A stretch of 64,000 bases of DNA from an uncultured Lachnospiraceae bacterium (GCA_910586315.1 CAJUIP010000011.1:19185-83184); one strand, 5' to 3'; shown: positions 26,814 through 34,164, numbered from the stretch's first letter. The notes: generated by a model not told the origin, from the sequence alone. A program made the numbers and translations.

Positions 26814-26973
26814 GCGGCCTCTATTCTTCAAGACCTTCCCTGGACAAATAGATTTTGGCATGCGGCTGTCCGGACACAAAAAAAGCACCAACCCCGCAGA
26901 AGCTTTGCCTGCAAAATCAGTACTTTCTCGTGCGCCTTCGGGGGCTCGAACCCCGGACAAATAGATTAAGAGT
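26814..26973. repeat. Left attachment repeat of the inovirus prophage (attL side)
   Basis: A 160-bp sequence about 96% identical to 37019-37178. Its right part (26932-26973) is the 3' half of tRNA-Lys through the anticodon stem, ending AATAGATTAAGAGT. The two copies diverge at the next base. The flanking integrase remnant to the left shows this copy came from a tandem arrangement. The 13-mer GGACAAATAGATT occurs twice inside each copy (here 26842-26854 and 26955-26967). Confidence 0.88.
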
Positions 26974-27067
26974 TCTGTCTTAACCTCTTTCTCTCAATTA
27001 TTTTTACAATTCTGTCCGCTACAATATAGCCCGCCAGGATTGCCAGAAATTGTGTTACATACTTCAT
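26966..27067 (-). CDS. 33-residue membrane peptide
   Basis: An ATG at 27067 with AGGAGG eight bases upstream opens MKYVTQFLAILAGYIVADRI and a basic tail KIIERKRLRQNS. One membrane segment plus a charged C-terminus is the layout of type I toxins or small phage membrane peptides. Its stop codon lies inside the attachment repeat. A similar-sized peptide is on the opposite strand at 27174-27263. Function unknown. Confidence 0.55.
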   Translation of the reverse strand: MKYVTQFLAILAGYIVADRIVKIIERKRLRQNS

Positions 27068-27173
27068 GTGTATTCCTCCTGTAAATTTTGGTAGAAATTT
27101 GTTGGTGGATGGTGTATACTGGTTGTGCTGTCTCCCTACACCGCGCAGCAGGAAGGGGGTGCTTGTTTTGTAC

Positions 27174-27263
27174 ATGGTCTTCGATTTCTTACTCTCGGTC
27201 ATGGCAGGTGTAGTGTCTTATTACATATGCAAATGGTTAGAGCGAGAGTATAAAGACAGCTAG
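27174..27263 (+). CDS. 29-residue membrane peptide, type I toxin-like
   Basis: Encodes MVFDFLLSVMAGVVSYYICK and WLEREYKDS: one membrane helix and a charged end. GGAAGGGGGTG lies upstream, and a TTG two codons earlier may be the start used. Peptides of this form are common in Lachnospiraceae and resemble Gram-positive type I toxins or holin-like toxins. A strong terminator follows directly. The promoter and any antisense RNA were not found. Confidence 0.5.
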   Translation: MVFDFLLSVMAGVVSYYICKWLEREYKDS

Positions 27264-27271
27264 CCTAAAAT

Positions 27272-27303
27272 GAAACCTCAGGAATGGCCGTTCCTGAGGT
27301 TTC
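27272..27303 (+). terminator. Rho-independent terminator
   Basis: GAAACCTCAGGAA (27272-27284) and TTCCTGAGGTTTC (27291-27303) form a perfect 13-bp stem with a six-base loop. It follows the small membrane peptide by nine bases and is followed by a T-containing stretch. Confidence 0.8.
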
Positions 27304-27448
27304 GCTTTGTGCTCATTTTGTTTAGTCTTTGATTTCTTTGGTACCATTATATTATCCCATTTTGTAAAGAATGTCAATACTTTATACGGCGTTTCCATTC
27401 TGAGATTCGGATGACTTGCTCTTATTTTCTGGAATATTCAATAGTTTT

Positions 27449-27850
27449 TTAATTTACACTTTTCAGGATTCCCCTGTGTTCTAAAACAGCAATTACTGTG
27501 TCCTGTGCATCTTTTAATTTATTGATATCTTTTTGTACCAGTTTTTGAGAATATTTTACATCAATCCTTACATCATCAAGTTTTGAATTTGTAAGATTAA
27601 TTTTTTGGTCCATATACTCTACTTTGCTTTCAAGCTTTTCAAGTTTTGAATTTGTAAGGTTAATTTTTTGGTCCATGTAGTCTACTTTGTTTTCAAGCGT
27701 TTCAAGTTTCGAATTTGTAAGATTAATTTTTTGGTCCATGTACTCTACTTTGTTCTCAAGCTTTTCAAGATGTTCACCAATTTTTTCGACCCGCTCATTC
27801 GTTTTCTGCTGTTCCTCTAATAGTTTTAACAACATTTCCTCAGTAGTCAT
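27449..27850 (-). CDS. Coiled-coil protein with 21-residue tandem repeats
   Basis: 133 residues, almost wholly predicted coiled coil. The unit YMDQKINLTNSKLETLENKV (21 residues, three heptads) is present three times, matching a 63-bp DNA repeat at about 27590-27770. The C-terminus is LKDAQDTVIAVLEHRGIL. AGAGGAGATG precedes the start. It is next to the prophage repressor and transcribed the same way, so it is probably a lysogen-expressed gene. Short coiled-coil proteins of this kind are seen in phages, but I recognise no function. Repeat number could vary. Confidence 0.7.
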   Translation of the reverse strand: MTTEEMLLKLLEEQQKTNERVEKIGEHLEKLENKVEYMDQKINLTNSKLETLENKVDYMDQKINLTNSKLEKLESKVEYMDQKINLTNSKLDDVRIDVKYSQKLVQKDINKLKDAQDTVIAVLEHRGILKSVN

Positions 27851-27909
27851 GTTATCATCTCCTCTCGATGCTAATGTTATCTGATTTCCTCTTTTTTGTC
27901 AATGTTCTC

Positions 27910-28254
27910 TTATCCTACTTTTCCATTTAGAGATTCGGATGACTTACTTCTATCTTCTGGAATGTCCAATATTTTTCTAACAATCTTTTGAGTGCCAGCG
28001 TCGGCCCGCTGGTAAGCTTCTAGTAATTCCTCTTCTTCTACAGATAAATTAGTAAATACTTCATCTGTAAGTAATTCTATTAGTGAAATTTGTAAGATTT
28101 CTGATAATCGAATTAACATATCCAATTTGAACTGACTTGTTCCTTTTAAATATCTTACCATAGAATCTTCAGATATTCCAAGTTTTGCGGATATTTCTTT
28201 TTGCGTCAGGCTACTTGCTCTAATACAATCCCTAATTTTGCGTATTACATCCAT
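27910..28254 (-). CDS. Prophage repressor, XRE-family helix-turn-helix
   Basis: 114 residues. The N-terminal helix-turn-helix is SLTQKEISAKLGISEDSMVRYLKG with the usual following helix FKLDMLIRLSEIL. The C-terminal part (LEAYQRADAGTQKIVRKILDI) is typical of small XRE repressors. It is divergent from the phage genes. A palindrome ATACGCAATTTTGCGTAT sits inside the promoter for those genes, and two further TGCGTA half sites lie nearby (about 28236 and 28280). I infer it keeps phage transcription off. Confidence 0.88.
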   Translation of the reverse strand: MDVIRKIRDCIRASSLTQKEISAKLGISEDSMVRYLKGTSQFKLDMLIRLSEILQISLIELLTDEVFTNLSVEEEELLEAYQRADAGTQKIVRKILDIPEDRSKSSESLNGKVG

Positions 28255-28293
28255 ATTTTTTCCTATTTAATCTACTTTTCTGCGTATTTTCTA

Positions 28294-28322
28294 TTGACTT
28301 CATACGCAATTTTGCGTATAAT
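28294..28322 (+). promoter_or_regulatory. Phage promoter with embedded repressor operator
   Basis: TTGACT (28294-28299), 17-base spacer and TATAAT (28317-28322) form a strong sigma-A promoter reading into the phage genes. The palindrome ATACGCAATTTTGCGTAT (28302-28319) fills the spacer, so a bound repressor would block polymerase. Confidence 0.82.
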
Positions 28323-28329
28323 TAACATA

Positions 28330-28815
28330 GGGTAGACAAACAGACTACCCAAAAAACATCAAGCTGCTACTCTACCGGTAGTGGCGGGGACCGGACTGTT
28401 GAATGTATTCGTGGCTGTTTCCATTTTAACATTTTTCCGGTCCTCTGTAAAACAAAACTTTTTGTTCAAGCGGTTGTTGTCGGTGCATTGGAAACCGTCA
28501 TGAGTTGTTTTCTGTAGGGCGGCATGCCATACCGTAAAGTCTATATACCCTCCCTGTAAGGTCCATGTATAAGAGTGGAGAATGGGGGCGAAAGCCTGGT
28601 TGCTGACAGATTGGCTAAACCATCCTACAAAACTTACGGCTTCGAAGCTTTCGGAGCCCAGGCGGTTCTGATACCGTCAGCATGCTTGCAAAGTAACATG
28701 CGATACCTGGAAAGCCCATAGCTAGCCCAGTGAAGTTCCGCGTATATGGAGTGGTGCGTGGCAAGGAAACTTGTAGTGACGGCGTGATTCGCTAAATTAC
28801 TTTGCAAGTCTTGAG
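28330..28815 (+). ncRNA. Structured non-coding leader of the inovirus
   Basis: About 490 bases with no supported gene between the repressed promoter and the first phage gene. GGGTAG and CTACCC form a hairpin near 28330. CTTGCAAAGTAA (28685-28696) is fully complementary to TTACTTTGCAAG (28797-28808), closing a domain of about 100 bases, and GCATG/CATGC nests nearby. It may be a structured RNA or, as ssDNA, the phage's origin or packaging region. The RNA class is not identified. Confidence 0.5.
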
Positions 28816-28821
28816 GGAGGC

Positions 28822-29100
28822 ATGATGAAACAGAACTATATTCCAGTTACCCGTAAGGAAATAAGGCCCTTTTTTGTGCATGTGCTGCTATGCTGCGTTT
28901 CGTTCATATTCCAGGTTTTAGGGTTTATCTTTCTCTTGGCCTTCCTTCTCTTTTGGTTTGGCTACCTTTACGGCCTTCAGATGATACCAAAGTTTTACTT
29001 GGACGTCCCTTTGGATTACGCCGCGGCAGTAGCAGCCTTTTTCTCAGCACTCTCTTATCTGCTTTTTTATATTTTTAAGCGCATCCGGAAACGTTTTTGA
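28822..29100 (+). CDS. Small phage membrane protein
   Basis: 92 residues with two membrane segments (about 22-48 and 65-85) and a basic C-terminus (FKRIRKRF). GAGGGAGG precedes the start; ATG at 28825 is equally possible. It is the first protein gene behind the repressed promoter. No family is recognised; a host-envelope or assembly role is possible. Confidence 0.65.
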   Translation: MMKQNYIPVTRKEIRPFFVHVLLCCVSFIFQVLGFIFLLAFLLFWFGYLYGLQMIPKFYLDVPLDYAAAVAAFFSALSYLLFYIFKRIRKRF

Positions 29101-29450
29101 TGTTCCGATGCCCTACCAGTACGCGGCGGGGCCAGCTTCCTGGCTTCCGTCAGTACCGCCGCCGTCCTGTCAAGGCCGCCCATCGGGCGCTTGTTTAGCC
29201 TTGACAGGGCAGCAGCCCGGCACACTGGCGGCAAGGTGCTGGCGGCGCCGCAGGCATCCGACAGCACCTTGATTACCCGCCGCCGGTGCCGTGGCGGCTG
29301 CCAGTGTCCGGCGGGCGGCCAGTACCGCAGTGGCTGCCAATGCCTGGCGGGTGGCCAGTACCGCAGCGGCTGCCAGTGCCCGGCAGGCGGCGCCCAGCTT
29401 CCCTTTTTGGCCGGATTCTCTTAACAGGGGATTTTGCATAGAAACATATC
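29101..29450. repeat. GC-rich hairpin and 36-bp tandem repeat block
   Basis: A non-coding, very GC-rich stretch inside a moderate-GC phage. CCTGTCAAGGC (29166-29176) and GCCTTGACAGG (29198-29208) form a perfect 11-bp stem with a second small stem (GCCC/GGGC) in its loop. From 29296 to 29395 a 36-bp unit starting GGCTGCCAGTG is repeated 2.8 times. Open frames here are by-products of the repeats. In a filamentous phage such structures suit a packaging signal or strand-replication origin. Confidence 0.65.
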
Positions 29451-29501
29451 ATATATTTTCGGCTGCTTTTACGGCGGCCGCGGATGAAAGGAAGGTATTT
29501 T

Positions 29502-29822
29502 ATGGAACAGGAAATTATTTTATTGTATGCAGGCCAGTATCAGATTTTAGATGAAAAGACAGGCGAACTAAACCAAGGTGTTACCTGCAATTACTACTTC
29601 AATACAAACCTTACGGCTGAAGATAATGCCAACGGTACAAAGGGCACCCGGCCGGCAAAAGGAACTCTTGATTTTCTTTTGATGTCGAAGATTGTGAAAG
29701 CCCCGGCTTTATACCGTGCCAGGTTCCAGATGTCTATTGGTTCTGATATGAAGCCAGTGTTAAAAATCATTGACCTGGATTACATGGATGAAGTGAAAAT
29801 TGTTCCTGTGAAGGCAAAATAA
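29502..29822 (+). CDS. Putative phage ssDNA-binding protein (gpV-like)
   Basis: About 106 residues from the ATG at 29502, which has GAAAGGAAGG upstream; the earlier ATG at 29484 lacks a site. It is a small, beta-rich, soluble protein (IILLYAGQYQILDEKTGEL, GVTCNYYF, LKIIDLDYMDEVKIVPVK). Size, composition and position before the coat genes fit the ssDNA-binding protein of filamentous phages. This is inferred from layout, not from a clear motif. Confidence 0.6.
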   Translation: MEQEIILLYAGQYQILDEKTGELNQGVTCNYYFNTNLTAEDNANGTKGTRPAKGTLDFLLMSKIVKAPALYRARFQMSIGSDMKPVLKIIDLDYMDEVKIVPVKAK

Positions 29823-29844
29823 AAATTGGAAGGATGTGGCTGTC

Positions 29845-31302
29845 ATGGAGATTTTTAAGAAAAGTGTTGCGGTACTGGTTTCTTTGATTCTCTCCATGAC
29901 TTTTTCTTTTTCCTCTTTTGCAGATTTTACAGATCGTCTGGATTTTTATAAAGAATATCTGGCATCTGATTCCAATGCGATTATGTCGGTATCGAATGAT
30001 GCGGATTCCGGAATCATGCCTATGTCGTCAGTTGGTACGGTTACGAATACCATTAAAGTAAATCAGTTGCCTTTCTCGGTTGATGTTTGTGACTCAGATG
30101 GTAACTGGTATCAAACTGTCAATACTGTGGCAACATTGGGTTCTGACAATCGTTATCATTTTTCCTATTTGATGGGGACTGCATTTCCTTCCAATTACTA
30201 TATTTCAGATATTATGTTTGGTTTTGATAACGGGCTTCCTTCTCCTGCCGGAAACTATAGTATTGGTTTTGATTTTACATCGGCTACTGGTTTGTCTTAT
30301 CGTTCTAAAACAATGACTCTTCGCTCACGATATGCCTACACGAATTCTACTATACGTACTGTATCTGTAGATTCGGATATATTCAGAACAAGCTCTGGTG
30401 ATATTTATGCCTCTTGGAATTCGATTTCAATTCGTTCTTCGTATTCTACTATTTTTCTATTTGTTTATTTGGACGCTACTCAGGTTCGTTGTCGTGAAGT
30501 TGGCGGCTCCTTTGCCATTAACTTTACTCCCGTTTCCTCTGCTGGTGCCGCTACTGCCGGGCCTACGGTTTCTCAGGAGGACTATAATTCTGACGTATCC
30601 TCTTCTCTTACAGATATTTCCTCTTCGGTTGGTGAAATGTCTTCCAATATCGACAGCATGGCCTCTGACATGGCCCAGGCGGCGGCTGAGCTTCAGTATA
30701 TTTCTAACTCACAGCAGCTCATCATCCAGGGCATTGACAACGTAATCCTGCATATCTCCGACCAGTTATACGCATTCTGGGACCAGCTTTATAACTTAAT
30801 TCATCTTCCAGAAATGGATATGATGGGGCAGATTTTACAGGCAATTAAGGATATTAACCTTGATATTACAATTGACTTTGGAGAACTGAAGCAGGCAATT
30901 AATTCCATGTCGTCTGCCATCCAGGATAAAATCCAGGGGCAAATGACAAATGATAATAAGATTCATCAAGAGCAGATCAGCAATGATAACAAAATTGCAG
31001 ATGAGATTGTGAATGGCTATGATGACTCCTCCTTAAATTCTGCGAACGATCAGTTAAAGAATGCCCTTCAGGAGAATGCCGCAGCCGAAGAGCAGATTGT
31101 GGACCAGATCTCGGAGCCTTTGGAATCCTTTACTTTTGAGAATCCAGTTACGCAATACCTTTCAACGTTTCTTTTATTCGGAAACTTCCTTCAGGATCTG
31201 TTTGCCAGCTCCGGGGCTTTTAAGGATGTTATCAATTTATCCTTTCTCATGGGCATTGCTTTAATGGTTGCCGGACTCTACCGGTTCAAAGGAGGGAATT
31301 AG
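29845..31302 (+). CDS. Inovirus minor coat/adsorption-type protein
   Basis: 485 residues from ATG 29845, with GGAAGGA ten bases upstream; GTG 29836 is too close to that site. A signal peptide (VAVLVSLILSMTFSFSSFA) precedes a Ser/Tyr/Thr-rich extracellular beta domain, then a helical region (DNIDSMASDMAQAAAEL and repeated DNKI units), and ends with a membrane segment (INLSFLMGIALMVAGLY). A secreted, C-terminally anchored large protein after the ssDNA-binding gene is what pIII-type adsorption proteins look like. No sequence match is claimed. Confidence 0.7.
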   Translation: MEIFKKSVAVLVSLILSMTFSFSSFADFTDRLDFYKEYLASDSNAIMSVSNDADSGIMPMSSVGTVTNTIKVNQLPFSVDVCDSDGNWYQTVNTVATLGSDNRYHFSYLMGTAFPSNYYISDIMFGFDNGLPSPAGNYSIGFDFTSATGLSYRSKTMTLRSRYAYTNSTIRTVSVDSDIFRTSSGDIYASWNSISIRSSYSTIFLFVYLDATQVRCREVGGSFAINFTPVSSAGAATAGPTVSQEDYNSDVSSSLTDISSSVGEMSSNIDSMASDMAQAAAELQYISNSQQLIIQGIDNVILHISDQLYAFWDQLYNLIHLPEMDMMGQILQAIKDINLDITIDFGELKQAINSMSSAIQDKIQGQMTNDNKIHQEQISNDNKIADEIVNGYDDSSLNSANDQLKNALQENAAAEEQIVDQISEPLESFTFENPVTQYLSTFLLFGNFLQDLFASSGAFKDVINLSFLMGIALMVAGLYRFKGGN

Positions 31303-31521
31303 TTGTTTCAGTTTTTTGATGCGGTCTCCGCCATTTTCCAGACTTTTGTAAATTTTATTGTCGGCCTTTATGAAATGATCTGCAACCTGCTTGGGATTGT
31401 ATTCAAAGGAACCCTTTTCTTGTTTGCCCTGGTTCCGAATCTTCCTCCCTATTGCATGTCTTTCATCGCCGTTATGCTTTCTATTGCCATTTTGATACAG
31501 ATTTTAAATAAAGGGGGTTAA
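31303..31521 (+). CDS. Small phage membrane protein (TTG start)
   Basis: 72 residues from a TTG at 31303, directly after the previous stop codon, with AAAGGAGGG upstream. Two membrane segments (about 8-32 and 42-66). Likely a virion-end or assembly protein (pVI-like). Confidence 0.7.
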   Translation: MFQFFDAVSAIFQTFVNFIVGLYEMICNLLGIVFKGTLFLFALVPNLPPYCMSFIAVMLSIAILIQILNKGG

Positions 31522-31524
31522 GTT

Positions 31525-31749
31525 GTGATTGCCGAATTTTTCCAGTTTGTCCTGGCCTGCTTCATGATGGTGGTGAAGCTCTTCCGGAGTACGGTTATTG
31601 ACGGAATCTCTTATGAAGTGATGATTGTGGCAGCATGCATGCTCTCTATCGTGCTTACTTCCATTGTTGTGAAATTCCGTCCCGGCTTCCGCCTTCCAAA
31701 GCCTCCCCGGTCTTCCAGTACCAGCTCATCTGCAGATCATGATCCTTAA
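31525..31749 (+). CDS. Small phage membrane protein (GTG start)
   Basis: 74 residues from GTG 31525 with AAGGGGG upstream, three bases after the previous gene. Two hydrophobic segments and a Pro/Ser-rich tail (PKPPRSSSTSSSADHDP). Part of the translationally packed structural block. Confidence 0.68.
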   Translation: MIAEFFQFVLACFMMVVKLFRSTVIDGISYEVMIVAACMLSIVLTSIVVKFRPGFRLPKPPRSSSTSSSADHDP

Positions 31750-31761
31750 GAGGTTTTTGCC

Positions 31762-32430
31762 GTGAAGAAGATATGGCTCTTTCTTTTTGTGCTTTTTACA
31801 GTTTTTCTGTATGTTCCTGTTTATGCGGATGCTTCATCCAGCAACGCGGTTTTCGCTGACTTTTCAGGTGATTTTTATGCTACGTCAAGTGATGCGTTTT
31901 TTCCGGCGCCTGAGTCTGATTTTCCGGTACTCGGCGAAATTACTGTTCTTGATACTGCCGTCCCGCTATCGCTGGAGGATACGCAGGATTTTATTAATGT
32001 GCTGCGATTCGATGTTACTGTTAGCGGCACTCCTTACACTCTTTTGTTTAGTCCGTCTTATATAAACCAGCTTTTCGTGGATGCTTCCGGAAATCTCTGG
32101 AACATGGGCACCTCCCAGGTACAGGGGCTTGTCCTGGATGCTTCCTTTAATCCCTATCAGGATTCCGGCACCCTGGTTTATCTGGCTCCTTGCCTGGGAA
32201 ATAACTTCTCTACGAACCGGAATTACGGTTCACCGAACTGGTTTCGGCGGTATTACTGGCATTACAGCTCCGGCTCTTACCGTCTGACGTATGATGATAC
32301 CTATGTTCAAATCCTGGTTACAAAAAGCTATTTCCCATTTTTATTCGGTGACATTCTTCAGTATGTTCTGATTTTTCTTGTTGGAGGAGGTGTTTTACTA
32401 TGCTGGTTGAATCGCTTCAGACGCTATTAG
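31762..32430 (+). CDS. Secreted, C-terminally anchored phage protein
   Basis: 222 residues from GTG 31762 with AAGAGG upstream. Signal peptide (IWLFLFVLFTVFLYVPVYA), a beta-rich extracellular part rich in Phe/Tyr/Ser, and a C-terminal membrane segment (ILQYVLIFLVGGGVLLCWL). It overlaps the next small gene by 31 bases. Probably a second minor virion protein; no family recognised. Confidence 0.7.
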   Translation: MKKIWLFLFVLFTVFLYVPVYADASSSNAVFADFSGDFYATSSDAFFPAPESDFPVLGEITVLDTAVPLSLEDTQDFINVLRFDVTVSGTPYTLLFSPSYINQLFVDASGNLWNMGTSQVQGLVLDASFNPYQDSGTLVYLAPCLGNNFSTNRNYGSPNWFRRYYWHYSSGSYRLTYDDTYVQILVTKSYFPFLFGDILQYVLIFLVGGGVLLCWLNRFRRY

Positions 32431-32543
32431 GAAATGTTCCTGTACAGTTTGAGCCTCTGGAATATTTCATTGCCGCCTTTTTCTTATTGCTTCTGGTTTC
32501 CTACTTTGCCGAATTTTTAAAGCTTTTAATACTGAGGTGGTGA
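32400..32543 (+). CDS. 47-residue phage membrane protein
   Basis: ATG 32400 after GGAGGAGGTG opens a short frame with one membrane segment (FIAAFFLLLLVSYFAEF). It overlaps the preceding gene out of frame. Its size and place fit the tiny virion-end proteins pVII/pIX of filamentous phages. Confidence 0.62.
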   Translation: MLVESLQTLLGNVPVQFEPLEYFIAAFFLLLLVSYFAEFLKLLILRW

Positions 32544-32544
32544 T

Positions 32545-32703
32545 ATGTTCGATGATCTTACCTATTTACTGAACAACGGCATTTATGTCTGGTGCAGGAT
32601 GGCCGTTGATGCCCTTTTGACCGATTATAAATGGCTTGGCGCCGGTATTATTCTCCTTCCGATTGTCCGGAAGCTGATTAATATATTTCGAAGTCTATAT
32701 TAA
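32545..32703 (+). CDS. 52-residue phage membrane protein
   Basis: ATG 32545 one base after the previous stop, with GAGGTGGTG upstream. It has one hydrophobic segment (WLGAGIILLPIVRKLI) and a basic end. Possibly another small virion-end or coat protein. Confidence 0.6.
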   Translation: MFDDLTYLLNNGIYVWCRMAVDALLTDYKWLGAGIILLPIVRKLINIFRSLY

Positions 32704-32727
32704 TGAATTGATGAAAGGAGGTTTTTT

Positions 32728-33012
32728 ATGAAGATTAGAAACGCTGTTAAAAAATATTACCTGGCTGTACCGTTCTCCTCTGCTATGGTCCTTTCGGCAT
32801 CCTTCCCGGCTTTTGCTTCAAGCACAGGCACCTCTGCCGGCACCATTACAGACATGCTTGGTATTTTCTCCCAGCTTTTTGCCTGGATCCTGGACGAAGG
32901 CGCAACCCTTCTCACCTGGATGCTTGACAAACCCATCCTTATGATTTCTATGGGCTTGTTCTTCTGTGGCGCTATCATTGCGTTCCTCATGCGGATTTAT
33001 CACAGCGTATGA
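32728..33012 (+). CDS. Candidate major coat protein
   Basis: 94 residues from ATG 32728 with AAAGGAGG upstream. A basic leader and signal peptide end at about FPAFAS, leaving a mature chain of about 64 residues with a hydrophobic helix (PILMISMGLFFCGAIIAFLM). A leader-bearing, short helical membrane protein just before the Zot gene fits the major coat protein pVIII. The amount made is not visible from sequence, so the assignment is inferred. Confidence 0.62.
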   Translation: MKIRNAVKKYYLAVPFSSAMVLSASFPAFASSTGTSAGTITDMLGIFSQLFAWILDEGATLLTWMLDKPILMISMGLFFCGAIIAFLMRIYHSV

Positions 33013-33085
33013 TGGCCCATTCCTTTTCGTATGGCAGGCTCTTGAGTCTGCCATTTCTTTTTATCACAAGTAAGGAGGTAATGCT

Positions 33086-33256
33086 TTGGACGATTCCATC
33101 TATTTGTTCCTGCGCGCATTCATTGACTTTTTCTTTTTCCCCCTGTATGCCATGGAACTGTCGAACTATGTGTATACGGTTATTTATGCCGTGATTATTA
33201 CGCTGGCCGTATGGGCTTTTGTAAGGAGGATTTTAAAATGTTTTGGTTCTATGTAA
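33086..33256 (+). CDS. 56-residue phage membrane protein (TTG start)
   Basis: TTG 33086 with AAGGAGG seven bases upstream gives MDDSIYLFLRAFIDFFFF and one more hydrophobic helix (YTVIYAVIITLAVWAFV). The upstream ATG 33081 opens a different frame that looks random. It overlaps the Zot gene start by 19 bases. Likely a virion-end or assembly helper protein. Confidence 0.6.
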   Translation: MDDSIYLFLRAFIDFFFFPLYAMELSNYVYTVIYAVIITLAVWAFVRRILKCFGSM

Positions 33257-34029
33257 AGGTTTTCATCCCCATGTTTTTAATAACCGGCTTTTTTGCTTAC
33301 CATCTGGTCCGTTACCGCAATCCTTATAAGCTGTTTATGGTTTTTGGAAAAAAGGGGTCCGGAAAGTCAACATTCATGTGCAAGCAGGCCATTAAATACT
33401 CCAAAAAGGGGTATAAGGTCTACTGTAATACGTATATCCCCGGTACATACTACTTTGACGCCAGTGATATTGGATTTTTCTTTTTTCCGGAAAATTCCGT
33501 CCTTCTGGTGGATGAGGTCGGCATGATCTGGGACAACCGGGATTTCAAATCTTTTAAAAAAGAGGTCCGCGACTATTTTAAGCTTCAGCGCCATTACCGG
33601 CACATTGTATTCCTCTTTTCCCAGTCTTTTGACATTGATAAGAAGCTGCGCGATCTGACGGATAACATGTATCTGATCACCAACGTGATGAACTGCTTCA
33701 GCTTTGCCCGCCGGATCACAAAGTCCATTGGAATTTCCCATGGAGATAAAAATACAACGGGTGAGTCAAAACTGATTGACGATTACCATTTCGATCCGCT
33801 TATTTTTTTCTTCCTGGGTTCCATCAAGTTTACATACATTCCCAAATATGTAAAATATTTTGATTCCTTTGATGTTCCGGAGCTTCCTAGGAAAGAGTAT
33901 GATTACATCCCCTTAAAAGAGGTTCCGAGCCTGCGCCAGCGGCTGCGACGGCTGCCCGCGGGCTGTGCCCGGGCAGCGCGGAGCGGCTGCGGGCGCCTGA
34001 TGGAAAAACTACCCAAAAAAGGGGACTAA
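33238..34029 (+). CDS. Zot/pI-type assembly ATPase
   Basis: 263 residues from ATG 33238 (AAGGAGG upstream; ATG 33211 lacks a site). An N-terminal membrane segment (VFIPMFLITGFFAYHLV), then Walker A FGKKGSGKST at 36-45 and Walker B SVLLVDEVG near residue 90, then LQRHYRHIVFLFSQSFDID. This is the Zot domain of filamentous phage morphogenesis proteins, an inner-membrane ATPase that drives extrusion. Together with the small coat genes it is the strongest mark of an inovirus. The last 30 residues are Arg-rich and of higher GC. Confidence 0.92.
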   Translation: MFWFYVKVFIPMFLITGFFAYHLVRYRNPYKLFMVFGKKGSGKSTFMCKQAIKYSKKGYKVYCNTYIPGTYYFDASDIGFFFFPENSVLLVDEVGMIWDNRDFKSFKKEVRDYFKLQRHYRHIVFLFSQSFDIDKKLRDLTDNMYLITNVMNCFSFARRITKSIGISHGDKNTTGESKLIDDYHFDPLIFFFLGSIKFTYIPKYVKYFDSFDVPELPRKEYDYIPLKEVPSLRQRLRRLPAGCARAARSGCGRLMEKLPKKGD

Positions 34030-34048
34030 AATGCCCGGCCACCGTCTT

Positions 34049-34164
34049 CTAATAGGTGGTCTAATAGGTGGTCTCAAAATACATGACAAAAGTGGCTCAA
34101 ACCCTTATAAATACTGGGAAAAATGGCATTTTTTCCGTTTCGGGAAACGGCCCTTTCCCGAAAC
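34049..34164 (+). other. Candidate rolling-circle replication origin
   Basis: In the 175-bp gap before rep: a 12-bp direct repeat CTAATAGGTGGT occurs twice in tandem (34049-34060 and 34061-34072). GTTTCGGGAAA (34137-34147) and TTTCCCGAAAC (34154-34164) make a perfect 11-bp stem with a six-base loop. Iteron-like repeats plus a hairpin upstream of a Rep gene suit an initiator binding and nick site. The exact nick is not determined. Confidence 0.5.

Noticed and set aside
26655..26960. Minus-strand frame across the left attachment repeat, and the similar one at 36902-37165
   Set aside because: Both are shadows of the duplicated attachment repeat and the tRNA 3' end; the similarity reflects the repeat, not a gene.
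27590..27770. The 63-bp repeats as a CRISPR array
   Set aside because: The repeats are contiguous, in frame and coding, with no unique spacers and no cas genes nearby.
29170..29439. Alanine-rich frames on both strands within the GC-rich block
   Set aside because: They come from the 36-bp repeats and hairpins, lack ribosome sites and have very biased composition.
33009..33194. Frame using ATG 33081 (MLWTIPSICSC...) before the Zot gene
   Set aside because: The overlapping TTG frame at 33086 has correct spacing to the same ribosome site and encodes a clean membrane protein; the ATG frame looks random.
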